From Pseudomonas sp. P5_109 (GTDB taxonomy: Bacteria > Pseudomonadota > Gammaproteobacteria > Pseudomonadales > Pseudomonadaceae), in NCBI RefSeq assembly GCF_034009455.1, contig NZ_CP125380.1, positions 3,113,501-3,177,500 on the forward strand: DNA of 64,000 nucleotides, read 5' to 3'. Each line of letters opens with the position of its first letter. The first letter of the stretch is position 1. The notes below the pieces were generated by a model, which was not told the DNA's origin, made no database searches, and saw nothing but the letters and a program-made list of their open reading frames with translations. A program made the position numbers and the translations under genes. Positions 26,997-35,001 of this stretch are shown piece after piece.

Positions 26997-27030
26997 GGGG
27001 TTCCAGGGAGTCGGATCAATCGGCATTCGT

Positions 27031-27074
27031 AGTGCTTGAAGGGTTAACCGAGTGAAAAAGGCAAAAGGGAACCG
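27031..27074 (-). promoter_or_regulatory. Conserved block upstream of receptor 2 (candidate ECF-sigma promoter/leader)
   Basis: About 44 bp matching 11804-11849. It lies between the fecR stop codon and the receptor gene. Its conservation at two receptor genes 15 kb apart suggests recognition by the adjacent FecI-type sigma. Confidence 0.45.
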
Positions 27075-27095
27075 ACGCGCCAGAAAAAACCTTCA

Positions 27096-28079
27096 TCAGG
27101 CTTTTGGGCCGACGTCGACCCACCACTCCAGCGGTTTGTGCACCCGCACCGGCAACGCCGCTTCCAGCAGCCGCAAGGCCTGATCGGTGTCCTTGAGCGG
27201 GAACGACCCCATGACCGGCAGCCCGGCGACGGCCGGATCACACCCCAGATGCCCGGGACGGTAACGGCTGAGTTCTTCGAGCAACTGGCCCAGTGGCAGG
27301 TTGTCCGCCAGCAACAGGCCACGGCGCCAGGCTTCGCGACTAGCCGAGGCGACGCTCGGTGGCGGTATGTGGTCTTGGCTAAACGACAGCTGCTGTGCAG
27401 CCTCGGCCACCTGAACCTGACCCTGCGCGGTCCTGACTTCGACTGCGCCTTCGTAGACGTTCAGCAATGTCCGCCGGTCTTCCTGACGCACGCTGAAACG
27501 CGTGCCCAGCGCACGCATCCGGCCGTCGACGGTTTGCACCAGCAGCGGGCGGCTCGTGTCCTTGGCGGTGTCGATCAACACTTCTCCGGCCTGCAACAGC
27601 AATAACCGTTGTGCGGTGTCGAAACGCACATTCAGCGCACTGAGGGCGTTGAGCCAGATCCGGCTGCCATCGCTGAGCCGGGTTTCCCGGGTTTCGCCGG
27701 TGCCGGTGGAGAGGTCGGCGGTCCATCGGGCCAGGCTCAGGGGCAGGGCGCTTTCCTTCCAGGCGCTCCAGCCGAGCCATCCGCCCGACACCAGGACCAA
27801 CAGGCTCTTGACCGTCTGGCGGCGGTTCAGGGAGGCGCGGCCGCTGTTGCGCAATACGTGGCTGGCCGCTTGTTGCTGATTGTCCTGTAGCACAGCAAAG
27901 CGCTGGCTCACACGCTCGACGTAGTGCCAGGCGGCCTGATGCTCGCCGCTTTGCGCCAGCCAGGCCTGCCAATGCTCGCGCTCCTGCTGGCTGGACTGTT
28001 GATCGTTGAGTTGCACGTACCAGCTGGCGGCCTGTTCAAGGCTGGCGTGGCTGATGGCGTTGGGGGTGGCGCGGGTCAT
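27096..28079 (-). CDS. FecR-type anti-sigma regulator
   Basis: Inner-membrane regulator that passes the siderophore signal from the receptor to its sigma factor. The 327-residue protein has an N-terminal cytoplasmic sigma-binding domain (HASLEQAASWYVQLND... with the WQAWL motif), a single membrane segment near residues 88-105 (SLLVLVSGGWLGWSAW), a periplasmic FecR domain (TRLSDGSRIWLNALSAL, VQTVDGRMRALGTRFSV) and a C-terminal STN-like domain that meets the receptor. Its ATG overlaps the fecI stop by four bases (ATGA), so the two are translationally coupled. Confidence 0.93.
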   Translation of the reverse strand: MTRATPNAISHASLEQAASWYVQLNDQQSSQQEREHWQAWLAQSGEHQAAWHYVERVSQRFAVLQDNQQQAASHVLRNSGRASLNRRQTVKSLLVLVSGGWLGWSAWKESALPLSLARWTADLSTGTGETRETRLSDGSRIWLNALSALNVRFDTAQRLLLLQAGEVLIDTAKDTSRPLLVQTVDGRMRALGTRFSVRQEDRRTLLNVYEGAVEVRTAQGQVQVAEAAQQLSFSQDHIPPPSVASASREAWRRGLLLADNLPLGQLLEELSRYRPGHLGCDPAVAGLPVMGSFPLKDTDQALRLLEAALPVRVHKPLEWWVDVGPKA

Positions 28080-28600
28080 TGGATCAGCAGGCCGTCGAGC
28101 TCGGCTTCGAGCATTGCGCAGTGCATCAGCGCCTGGGCCAGGTACTTTTTCACCATGCGCTCGCTGACGCCGATTTCTTCGCCAATGGCCCGGTAGGGCA
28201 GCCCATGCACCTGGGCCAGAATGAACGCATCGCGTACCCGTTCGGGCAAGCGCTGGAGCATGGCATCCACTTCGTACAGGGTTTCGACGATGATCGCCCG
28301 CTGCTCTGGCGAGGGCTGAACGGCCTGGGGTTGCGCGGCCAGGGTCTCGAGCCACGCCTGTTCCAGCTGGCGACGACGCCAGTGGTCAATGCAAAGGCCC
28401 CGGGCAATGGTGGCCAGGTAAGAGCGTTCGTGGGTTTCCCCGTCAAATACCTGCGGACGCTTGAGCACCCGGATGAAGGTGTCATGGGCCAGGTCGGCGG
28501 CATCGAACGCATTGTTCAAGCGTCGGCGCAGCAACTCGTGCAGCCAGTGGTGGTGGCTGGCGTAGAGGTTCTGGACGCAGGAGGAGTCGGCAACCGTCAT
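28076..28600 (-). CDS. FecI-type ECF sigma factor
   Basis: Extracytoplasmic-function sigma factor for iron uptake, 174 residues. Region 2 is at about 10-75 (LRRRLNNAFDAADLAHDTFIRVL, SYLATIARGLCIDHWRRR) and region 4 at about 110-165 (LPERVRDAFILAQVHGLPYRAIGEEIGVSERMVKKYLAQA). It is first in the operon with fecR and the STN receptor. Two Fur-like sequences lie in the 100 bases upstream, as expected for iron repression. Its targets are probably the downstream receptor and, by the shared block, the receptor at 9525-11768. Confidence 0.93.
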   Translation of the reverse strand: MTVADSSCVQNLYASHHHWLHELLRRRLNNAFDAADLAHDTFIRVLKRPQVFDGETHERSYLATIARGLCIDHWRRRQLEQAWLETLAAQPQAVQPSPEQRAIIVETLYEVDAMLQRLPERVRDAFILAQVHGLPYRAIGEEIGVSERMVKKYLAQALMHCAMLEAELDGLLIQ

Positions 28601-28637
28601 CGTGAGCGCATGTCCATGGGCGGTTCGCGCCCTCGTG

Positions 28638-28700
28638 CAAATAAGAATTGATCGCGATTAAAGCAAAAGGCCTATGTCTGTGCAAATGATATTGGTTTGC
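28638..28700 (-). promoter_or_regulatory. Two Fur-like sites upstream of fecI
   Basis: GCAAATAAGAATTGATCGC (28638-28656, 10 of 19 to the Fur consensus) and GCAAATGATATTGGTTTGC (28682-28700, 12 of 19). Both are AT-rich and well placed before fecI. Individually weak; together plausible. Confidence 0.4.
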
Positions 28701-28737
28701 TTTTAGGTTGTTCGGGGCGGTTTTATTTGATGAAGTT

Positions 28738-28794
28738 GTCGTAATGACTAATATGCGTGTCATAACGACCATTTTGCCTGTGTGTCAAATTGAC
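28738..28794 (+). promoter_or_regulatory. Three NorR-like enhancer sites upstream of the nnrS operon
   Basis: GTCGTAATGAC (28738-28748), GTCATAACGAC (28759-28769) and GTCAAATTGAC (28784-28794). All fit GT-N7-AC, the NorR core, and more tightly GTC-N5-GAC. Centres are 21 and 25 bp apart and lie at about -119, -98 and -73 from the predicted sigma-54 start. Three such sites upstream of a sigma-54 promoter is the arrangement known for E. coli norVW. Confidence 0.65.
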
Positions 28795-28805
28795 TCCGAT
28801 GTCCT

Positions 28806-28851
28806 GAAGTCATTGATTTACAAAGGGGCATAAACTGGCACGGAACATGAA
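28806..28851 (+). promoter_or_regulatory. Candidate sigma-54 promoter with IHF-like site
   Basis: CTGGCACG-GAAC-ATGAA at 28835-28851 matches the -24 element fully and the -12 element partly (GA in place of GC). An IHF-like sequence, AATCAATGACTTC on the minus strand (28806-28818, 12 of 13), lies between it and the enhancer sites. A start near 28862 leaves a 30-base leader with a CAGGAG ribosome site. Confidence 0.55.
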
Positions 28852-28891
28852 ACAGGCAACGTACAACTGAACGCCTTCAGGAGTACGCCAA

Positions 28892-29140
28892 ATGTTCAAC
28901 TTCTTCAACAACCCCCAGAACGTTCTTCACTTGTCGAACCATGTGCTCAGTGCTGGCCTGGCGATGCTGCTGGCCGGCATCTACGGTGCCTATCTTTACG
29001 ACGGTCATCTGTCGATTGTCATGCTGGTGGCCATGCACGCCATGACCATTCTCGGCCCGACCCTGTTGAAAATCGGCTATGTCATGCGCCTGCTTTCCCA
29101 GTACCGGCTGAGCCGAGGCCCGATCCGGGTGGTGGCTTGA
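28892..29140 (+). CDS. Small membrane protein upstream of nnrS
   Basis: An 82-residue protein of unknown function. Two hydrophobic helices are visible, about residues 18-36 and 41-60, joined by a short loop (YDGHLS). Histidines H13, H17, H39 and H49 lie at or near the helix ends and could bind haem or copper. The ribosome site CAGGAG is well placed. Its stop codon overlaps the nnrS start by one base (TGATG), so it is co-translated with nnrS and presumably works with it. I do not recognise a named family. Confidence 0.8.
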   Translation: MFNFFNNPQNVLHLSNHVLSAGLAMLLAGIYGAYLYDGHLSIVMLVAMHAMTILGPTLLKIGYVMRLLSQYRLSRGPIRVVA

Positions 29141-30294
29141 TGCGCCGGCTGGCGGCTGCGCCGGTCTTCAGCCTGGGCTTTCGCCCGTTCTTTCTCGCCG
29201 GTGCCGGTTTCGCCGCCATCGCCGTGGCAGTCTGGGCCTTGTGGCTGTACGGTCGCTTGCCCGGTGCGCAACCGCTGGACGGCATGCTCGCCTGGCATCG
29301 ACATGAAATGCCCTTCGGATTCGCCTCGGCCATCATTGCCGGGTTCCTCCTGACAGCCGTGCCCAACTGGACCGGTCGGCCGGGGCTCAAGGGCTGGCCT
29401 CTGATCGGCCTGGTGCTGGTGTGGCTGCTGGCGCGACTGGCCTGGTACCTGCCGCTGCCGGCACCCTTGTTGTTGGCCTTGCAGGCTCCATTGCTGCCGC
29501 TGCTGGCGTGGGTGCTGGGGCGCGATCTGGTGGCCGCAGGCAAGCGCGAGAATTATCCGATCCTGTTGATGGTGTCGCTGCTCGCCGGGTGTCAGGCGCT
29601 GACCTTGCTGGGGTTTGTCGCTGATGACGCCAATCTGCAACGCCATGGTGTGCTGGCCGCCTTGTGGCTGGTGGGCGCGCTGATGAGCGTGATCGGCGGG
29701 CGGGTGATCCCGTTCTTTATCCAGCGCGGCCTGAACCGTCCGGCAACGCCTGCGGCCCCTTCATTGCCGGGCAAGGTGTTGCTGATCAGCGCCATGCTGG
29801 CGGCGGTGTCCTTTGCCGGCGGCTTGAACGACGTCCCGCGTGCGTGGCTGGCGCTGTTGTTTGCGCTGATCAGTGGATTGCACCTGCTGCGCCTGTGGCG
29901 CTGGCATGACCGCGACCTGTGGCGCGTGCCGCTGCTGTGGTCGCTGTACCTGGCTTACACGTGGCTCGCGGTGGCGACGCTGGCGATGGCGCTGTGGCAC
30001 CTGGGCTGGATGCCGCAACAAAGCCTGGCCACCCATGCGCTGGCCGTCGGCGGTATCGGCGGGTTGATTCTGGCGATGATTGCGCGGGTCAGCCTGGGGC
30101 ATACCGGGCGTTTGTTGCAGCCGTCCAGGGCGATCGTTGCGGGGTTTGTCCTGTTGTTGCTGGCGGGTGCGTGCCGGGTAGGGCTGGTGCCTTTTTCCGC
30201 TCTCGGATTGGCGCTGTCGGCGCTGCTGTGGTGTAGCGCTTTTGCGCTTTTTGTCTGGCGCTATAGCGCGATTTTATTGGGGCCAAGGCTCTAG
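29140..30294 (+). CDS. nnrS: NnrS-family haem/copper membrane protein
   Basis: Inner-membrane protein of 384 residues with about twelve helices. NnrS proteins bind haem and copper and relieve nitrosative stress; the gene is usually controlled by NO regulators. Family motifs are FSLGFRPFFLAGAGFA at the N-terminus, WHRHEMPFGF (about residue 47, histidines as metal ligands), FLLTAVPNWTGRPG, GGRVIPFF, HALAVGGIGGLILAMIARVSLGHTGR. It starts at ATG 29140, overlapping the upstream small gene. Three NorR-like sites and a sigma-54-like promoter lie ahead of the pair. Confidence 0.93.
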   Translation: MRRLAAAPVFSLGFRPFFLAGAGFAAIAVAVWALWLYGRLPGAQPLDGMLAWHRHEMPFGFASAIIAGFLLTAVPNWTGRPGLKGWPLIGLVLVWLLARLAWYLPLPAPLLLALQAPLLPLLAWVLGRDLVAAGKRENYPILLMVSLLAGCQALTLLGFVADDANLQRHGVLAALWLVGALMSVIGGRVIPFFIQRGLNRPATPAAPSLPGKVLLISAMLAAVSFAGGLNDVPRAWLALLFALISGLHLLRLWRWHDRDLWRVPLLWSLYLAYTWLAVATLAMALWHLGWMPQQSLATHALAVGGIGGLILAMIARVSLGHTGRLLQPSRAIVAGFVLLLLAGACRVGLVPFSALGLALSALLWCSAFALFVWRYSAILLGPRL

Positions 30295-30307
30295 CGAAGG
30301 GTTCCAT

Positions 30308-30330
30308 GGCCGCCCACCGAGGCGGCCTTT
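30308..30330 (+). terminator. Terminator after nnrS
   Basis: GGCCGCC at 30308-30314 pairs with GGCGGCC at 30321-30327 across a six-base loop, followed by TTT. It is 14 bases past the nnrS stop. The T-run is short. Confidence 0.55.
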
Positions 30331-30467
30331 GCATGACCGGTGGTCGATGCGCCAAGGCCTGCCGGGAAATTTGCGCTTAGCTGAAGGGATAACCCGAGGC
30401 GCGCGCAGGTTTTACAAGGCTGCAGCGACGCCCCTTCAGATCACCGTGAGTCTGAGGAATAAGCGCC

Positions 30468-30923
30468 ATGCTGACCCTGAACATCAATGGCCAGGATCAG
30501 GAGCTGGATGTCCCCGCCGACATGCCGCTGCTCTGGGTCTTGCGCGACGTCGCCCACCTCACCGGCACCAAATTCGGTTGTGGCATTGCCCAATGCGGGG
30601 CCTGCACCGTGCACGTCGACGGCGCGCCACTGCGCTCGTGCATCACACCGGCCACGGCCGTGGCCCATGGGCAAAAGATTCTCACCATCGAAGGGCTGTC
30701 CGCGGACGGTTCGCATCCGGTGCAACAGGCCTGGGCGGAACTTGACGTGGTCCAGTGCGGTTACTGCCAGTCCGGGCAGATCATGTCGGCAGCGGCGTTG
30801 CTGGCGAAGATACCGAAACCGACTGACAGCGACATCGATCAGGCACTGTCCGGCAACATCTGCCGTTGCGGCACTTACCCGCGGATCCGCGCGGCGGTCA
30901 AGCGCGCCGCCGAGCTGGGTTGA
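30468..30923 (+). CDS. 2Fe-2S subunit of a molybdenum hydroxylase (isoquinoline 1-oxidoreductase alpha-like)
   Basis: Small electron-transfer subunit of a xanthine-oxidase-family enzyme, 151 residues. The plant-type 2Fe-2S cluster ligands are C38, C43, C46 and C58. The second cluster ligands are C97, C100, C132 and C134 ([13 protein letters not shown]). It passes electrons from the molybdenum centre to the next carrier. ATG at 30468 follows GAGGAA. The large subunit gene begins seven bases after its stop and a diheme cytochrome gene follows, so the three form one oxidoreductase operon. There is no FAD subunit gene. Confidence 0.92.
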   Translation: MLTLNINGQDQELDVPADMPLLWVLRDVAHLTGTKFGCGIAQCGACTVHVDGAPLRSCITPATAVAHGQKILTIEGLSADGSHPVQQAWAELDVVQCGYCQSGQIMSAAALLAKIPKPTDSDIDQALSGNICRCGTYPRIRAAVKRAAELG

Positions 30924-30930
30924 GGTGACC

Positions 30931-33099
30931 ATGAACAGGATCAACGCGTTATCGCGCCGTGGTTTTCTCAAGGGCAGTGCCGTGCTGGGCGGTGGGCTGG
31001 TGGTGGCGTTTGCCATGCCCGGTGCTCACCGGTTCGCCATGGGCGCGGAGAACCAGGGCAATGTGTTTGCCCCCAACGCTTTCCTGCGCATTGGCAATGA
31101 CAACAGCGTCACCGTGCTGCTGGGCCATTCGGAAATGGGCCAGGGCATCTGGACCGGCCTGACCATGCTGATCGCCGAAGAACTGGACGCTGACTGGACG
31201 AAAATCCGCGTCGAGCACTCCCCGGCTTCGGCTGCCGATTACGGCCTGCCTGGCTTTGGCGGGATGCAAATCACCGGCGGCTCGACCTCGACCTGGATGG
31301 AGTTCGATCGCTATCGCCAGGCCGGCGCGGCGGCGCGCTTGATGCTGATCGACGCGGCGGCCAAGCGTTTCAACGTCGCGCCGTCCGAGATCCGCACCGA
31401 GTCGGGCGTGGTCATCGCCGGTGAGCATCGCGCCACCTACGGCGAGTTGGCCGATGACGCCGGGCAGCTACCCCGGCCGGACCCGGCCTCGATCAAACTC
31501 AAGGACGCAAAGGACTGGAAGCTGATCGGCAAACCCACCAAACGCCTGGACACCCCGGAGAAAATCACCGGCCGGGCGAAATTCGGCATGGACGTGCAAT
31601 TTGACGGGCTGATGACCGCGATGGTCGCTCGTTCACCGACATTCGGCGGCAGCGTCAAATCCTTTGAAGGGGCCGAGGCGCTGGCGATTCCGGGTGTGCA
31701 CAAAGTGCTGCAAGTGCCGACAGGCATCGCGGTGATCGCCGATCACTATTGGGCCGCGAAGCTGGGGCGCGATGCGTTGAAAATCGATTGGAATCCGGGA
31801 CCGAACGCCGGACTCGATAGCCGGGCGCTGCTGGAAAGTTTCCGCAAACTCGCCAAAACCCCCGGCCTGAACGCGGGCCAGGCGGGGGATACCCAGGCTG
31901 CGCTGGCGAAAGCGGCCAAGACCATCGACGTCGAATACAGCGTGCCTTACCTGGCCCATGCGCCGATGGAGCCGCTGAACTGCACGGTGCGCATCACCCA
32001 GGACAAATGCGAAATCTGGACCGGCACCCAGTTCCAGACCCTGGACCAGATGGTCGCCGGGAAAATCACCGGGCTCAAGCCCGAACAAGTCGAGATCCAT
32101 ACCGAATTTCTCGGCGGTGGCTTCGGGCGGCGGGCCAATCCGACCTCGGACTTCGTCAGCGAAGCGGTGTATGTCGCCAAGGCCGCCGGTGCGCCGGTGA
32201 AGACCGTGTGGGCGCGGGAGGATGACATCCGCGGTGGCTATTACCGCTCGGCGTTCCTGCACCATGCGCGCATCGGGCTGGGTGCCGACGGCCTGCCGCT
32301 GGCGTGGAAACATGTGCTGGTCGGGCAGTCGATCATGGCCGGGACCTCGCTTGAAGCAAGCATGGTCAAGGACGGGATCGACAAGACCTCGGTCGAAGGC
32401 GTGGCCGACAGCCCCTACATGGGTGGGCTGGCCAATCACCAGATCGAACTGCACTCACCGCAAACCGGCATCAGCGTGTTGTGGCTGCGTTCGGTGGGGC
32501 ACAGCCACACCGCGTTTGTCATGGAATCGCTGATCGATGAAATGGCCACGGCAACCGGCAAGGATCCGGTGGAATACCGGCGCGCCTTGCTCAAGGACCA
32601 TCCGCGTCACCTCGGTGTGCTGAACCTCGCGGTGGAGAAAGCCGACTGGAAGGCGCCGTTGCCCGATGGCCATGCCCTGGGTGTGGCGGTGCATGAGTCG
32701 TTCGGCAGCTATGTGGCGCAAGTGGCCGAGGTGTCCCAGGACAACCTCGCCATCCGCGTGCACCGGGTGGTGTGTGCGGTGGACTGCGGCATTGCGGTCA
32801 ACCCGCAGAGCATCGCCGCGCAGATGGAGTCGTGTATCACCTTTGGCCTGGGCTTTGCCTTGCACAGCAAGCTGACACTCAAGAACGGGCAAGTGGTGCA
32901 GTCCAACTACCACGACTACCAGGTGCTGCGGCTCAACGAGATGCCAGTGGTCGAAGTGCATATCGTGCCCAGCAGCGACAAACCCGGCGGCATCGGCGAA
33001 GCCGGTGTGCCGCCCACGGCGCCGGCGGTGGCCAACGCGGTGTTTGCCCTGACCGGGCAGCGCCTGCGGGAGCTGCCCCTGCAGCTGTCGGGGGTGTGA
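30931..33099 (+). CDS. Molybdopterin-binding large subunit (isoquinoline 1-oxidoreductase beta-like)
   Basis: Catalytic subunit of a periplasmic molybdenum hydroxylase, 722 residues. The N-terminus has a Tat signal ([15 protein letters not shown]), so the folded complex is exported. Molybdopterin-binding segments are [22 protein letters not shown], and the C-terminal [18 protein letters not shown] with the active-site Glu. ATG at 30931 follows GAGGTG. Isoquinoline and nicotinate-type N-heterocycles or aldehydes are known substrates in the family; the substrate here cannot be read. Electrons probably go to the cytochrome encoded one base downstream. Confidence 0.92.
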   Translation: MNRINALSRRGFLKGSAVLGGGLVVAFAMPGAHRFAMGAENQGNVFAPNAFLRIGNDNSVTVLLGHSEMGQGIWTGLTMLIAEELDADWTKIRVEHSPASAADYGLPGFGGMQITGGSTSTWMEFDRYRQAGAAARLMLIDAAAKRFNVAPSEIRTESGVVIAGEHRATYGELADDAGQLPRPDPASIKLKDAKDWKLIGKPTKRLDTPEKITGRAKFGMDVQFDGLMTAMVARSPTFGGSVKSFEGAEALAIPGVHKVLQVPTGIAVIADHYWAAKLGRDALKIDWNPGPNAGLDSRALLESFRKLAKTPGLNAGQAGDTQAALAKAAKTIDVEYSVPYLAHAPMEPLNCTVRITQDKCEIWTGTQFQTLDQMVAGKITGLKPEQVEIHTEFLGGGFGRRANPTSDFVSEAVYVAKAAGAPVKTVWAREDDIRGGYYRSAFLHHARIGLGADGLPLAWKHVLVGQSIMAGTSLEASMVKDGIDKTSVEGVADSPYMGGLANHQIELHSPQTGISVLWLRSVGHSHTAFVMESLIDEMATATGKDPVEYRRALLKDHPRHLGVLNLAVEKADWKAPLPDGHALGVAVHESFGSYVAQVAEVSQDNLAIRVHRVVCAVDCGIAVNPQSIAAQMESCITFGLGFALHSKLTLKNGQVVQSNYHDYQVLRLNEMPVVEVHIVPSSDKPGGIGEAGVPPTAPAVANAVFALTGQRLRELPLQLSGV

Positions 33100-33100
33100 G

Positions 33101-33682
33101 ATGAAACGACATCATTGGTTGCTCGGGACGGTGATTCTGGTGTGTCTCGTCGCCTACGCCTCGCACGTATTCGCCGATGACCGCGAGGCCTTGCAGGCGT
33201 TCGACACCGTGCAGAAAGTCTTCCAGAGCCCGCGTTGCCAGAACTGCCACATTCCCGGGGATTCGCCGCTGCAATTCGATGCCGGCGTACCTCACGCCAT
33301 GAATGTCGTGCGTGGCATGGACGGCAAGGGCTCGGCCGGGTTGCCCTGTGCAACCTGCCACGCGCAAAGCAATCCGCCGGCCAGTTATGGTCCGCATGCG
33401 CCACCCGGCGCACCGCACTGGGGCCTGCCGCCGGCAGCGCAGCGGATGGCCTGGATCGGCCTGCCAGCCGACCGGCTGTGCGCGATGATCAAGGATCGCT
33501 CCAGCAATGGCGATCGAGATTTTGCCGCGCTGATCAAACACGTCAGCGACGACAAGCTGGTGCTGTGGGGCTGGAATCCGGGCGGTAATCGCGCACCGGT
33601 GCCGGTGCCCCACGATATCTTCGTCACCCAGTTCAAACGCTGGGCCGATGCAGGAGGGCCGTGCCCGGTGACGGGTAGCTGA
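33101..33682 (+). CDS. Periplasmic diheme c-type cytochrome of the oxidoreductase operon
   Basis: A 193-residue exported protein. Residues 1-25 form a signal peptide (cleavage near VFA-DD). Two CxxCH haem sites are visible: C46-C49-H50 (CQNCH) and C83-C86-H87 (CATCH). Apart from these motifs the fold is not a standard cytochrome c. It starts one base after the large-subunit stop, so it is almost certainly the electron acceptor of that enzyme; similar proteins are labelled isoquinoline 1-oxidoreductase subunits in Pseudomonas genomes. Confidence 0.87.
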   Translation: MKRHHWLLGTVILVCLVAYASHVFADDREALQAFDTVQKVFQSPRCQNCHIPGDSPLQFDAGVPHAMNVVRGMDGKGSAGLPCATCHAQSNPPASYGPHAPPGAPHWGLPPAAQRMAWIGLPADRLCAMIKDRSSNGDRDFAALIKHVSDDKLVLWGWNPGGNRAPVPVPHDIFVTQFKRWADAGGPCPVTGS

Positions 33683-33756
33683 CCAACGGCTCGCTTGCAG
33701 GGAGTCAATGCGGGTATGGGCGACTCTAAAGTGCATACCTGCCAAGGGAGTTAACG

Positions 33757-34338
33757 ATGTTGACCTCAGGCAAAACGGGCAAATCGGGCCGCTCCGCAAG
33801 CCCGTTGCTCACGCCACAGCAAGAACGGGAGCGGCTGCGTGAGATGTCGCGCCAGGCCGAGCGAGAGCTGGCCGGCGTGCAAATGGCAAGCATGGATGAG
33901 CTGACGCTGCTGTCCAATCGCCATGGCTTCACCGCGCTGGCCCGGCTCGGGCTGGACGCATGCCGGGAGCTGGGGACGCCGGCAACGCTGCTGTACTTCA
34001 CCCTCGATGAATTCAAACGCATCAGCTATCTGTACGGCCGGGCCAAAGCTGACGATGCCCTCAAGACCTTCGCCGATGTCCTGCGTATCGGCTTTCGTGA
34101 AAACGATGTGGTCGGCCGGCTCGAAGGCGACCGGTTCGCGGTGTTGCTGACCGGGTCCAGCACCGTGGAAATTGCGGCGATCAAGGCTCGGCTCAATGAG
34201 ATACTCGATGAGCGCAATGCCACGGCGCAGCGCAGTTATGACATTCGGTTCAGTGTTGTCCAGGTCGAATATGACTCCACTGTTCATGACTCGATCGAGG
34301 AACTGCTGGAGGAAGCCGAGCGGGGGACTAGCCGTTAG
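33757..34338 (+). CDS. Degenerate GGDEF-domain protein
   Basis: A 193-residue cytoplasmic protein with one diguanylate-cyclase-like domain (about 45-190) behind a charged helical N-terminus. The start of the domain is intact (DELTLLSNRHGF), but the active-site GGDEF is EGDRF (residues 123-127). The substrate-binding position of the usual FKxIND is also changed (FKRISY). Synthesis of cyclic di-GMP is therefore unlikely; it may bind GTP or act as a partner protein. A good AAGGGAG ribosome site precedes ATG 33757. It follows the oxidoreductase operon by 74 bases; no functional link is evident. Confidence 0.85.
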   Translation: MLTSGKTGKSGRSASPLLTPQQERERLREMSRQAERELAGVQMASMDELTLLSNRHGFTALARLGLDACRELGTPATLLYFTLDEFKRISYLYGRAKADDALKTFADVLRIGFRENDVVGRLEGDRFAVLLTGSSTVEIAAIKARLNEILDERNATAQRSYDIRFSVVQVEYDSTVHDSIEELLEEAERGTSR

Positions 34339-34360
34339 AACAGTGGTGTATTGGCGCGAC

Positions 34361-34440
34361 TCTTCGCAAGCAGGCCCGCTCCCACATTGGCCTGCGTTGT
34401 TCACACAATCCCCTGTGGGAGCGGGCTTGCTCGCGAAGAG
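34361..34440. repeat. REP doublet, TGTGGGAGCGGGC type
   Basis: CTCTTCGCAAGCAGGCCCGCTCCCACA and the inverted TGTGGGAGCGGGCTTGCTCGCGAAGAG about 25 bp later, between two convergent genes. Confidence 0.87.
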
Positions 34441-34463
34441 GCCCGAACAGACACCCCATATTT

Positions 34464-34889
34464 TCACTTGGCAAACAACTGCCCGATATCCTTGAACGCC
34501 TTGAACTCCAGCGCATTGCCGCAAGGATCAAACAGAAACATCGTCGCCTGCTCACCCACCAGCCCCTGAAAACGAATCCCCGGCTCGATCACGAAGCGCG
34601 TCCCCAGTAACTTCAGGCGCTCGGCCAATGCCTCCCACTCCGCCATCCCGAGCACCACGCCAAAATGCGGCACCGGCACATCGTGACCATCCACGGCATT
34701 GGTGTGCGCGGCTTCCTGTGAAGGATTTTTCGGTGCCAGGTGAATCACCAGTTGATGACCGAAAAAATTGAAATCCACCCAGTGATCGCTTGAACGGCCT
34801 TCCTCCAGGCCAAACACCTCAGCGTAAAAGTGCCGGGCGGCCGGCAAGTCGTAGACCGGAATGGCCAGGTGAAAAGGGGACAGTTGCAT
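34464..34889 (-). CDS. VOC-family (glyoxalase-like) protein
   Basis: A 141-residue VOC-fold protein. Metal-ligand candidates are His in [10 protein letters not shown] near residue 7, His in the PVPHFGVVL segment (about 75) and Glu in GNALEFKAF near the end. The loop containing [12 protein letters not shown] is typical of a branch often labelled glyoxalase. It is divergent from a LysR-type regulator gene (gap of about 110 bases), so that regulator may control it. The substrate is unknown. Confidence 0.85.
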   Translation of the reverse strand: MQLSPFHLAIPVYDLPAARHFYAEVFGLEEGRSSDHWVDFNFFGHQLVIHLAPKNPSQEAAHTNAVDGHDVPVPHFGVVLGMAEWEALAERLKLLGTRFVIEPGIRFQGLVGEQATMFLFDPCGNALEFKAFKDIGQLFAK

Positions 34890-35001
34890 CGGGCGAACCT
34901 CGGTGGTGGGTGGAATGTGTCAAGTTTAGCCCTGTGCTTTTTGATTGAAAGACGATAATTTTTGCATCGAGCTCAAATTATTCCGATCAATCGAGGCCGT
35001 C

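Noticed and set aside
27096..28355. FecR read as a longer protein of 419 residues
   Set aside because: The extra N-terminus lies over fecI and has no family match; the ATG at 28079 overlaps the fecI stop in the usual ATGA way.
28482..28772. A 96-codon minus-strand frame upstream of fecI
   Set aside because: It overlaps the fecI N-terminal coding region in another frame and the promoter region; no motif supports it.
28738..28794. An Anr/Dnr (FNR-type) box for nnrS
   Set aside because: No TTGAT-N4-ATCAA is present; the closest, TTGATTTACAAAG, matches only one half. The GTC-N5-GAC sites fit NorR better.
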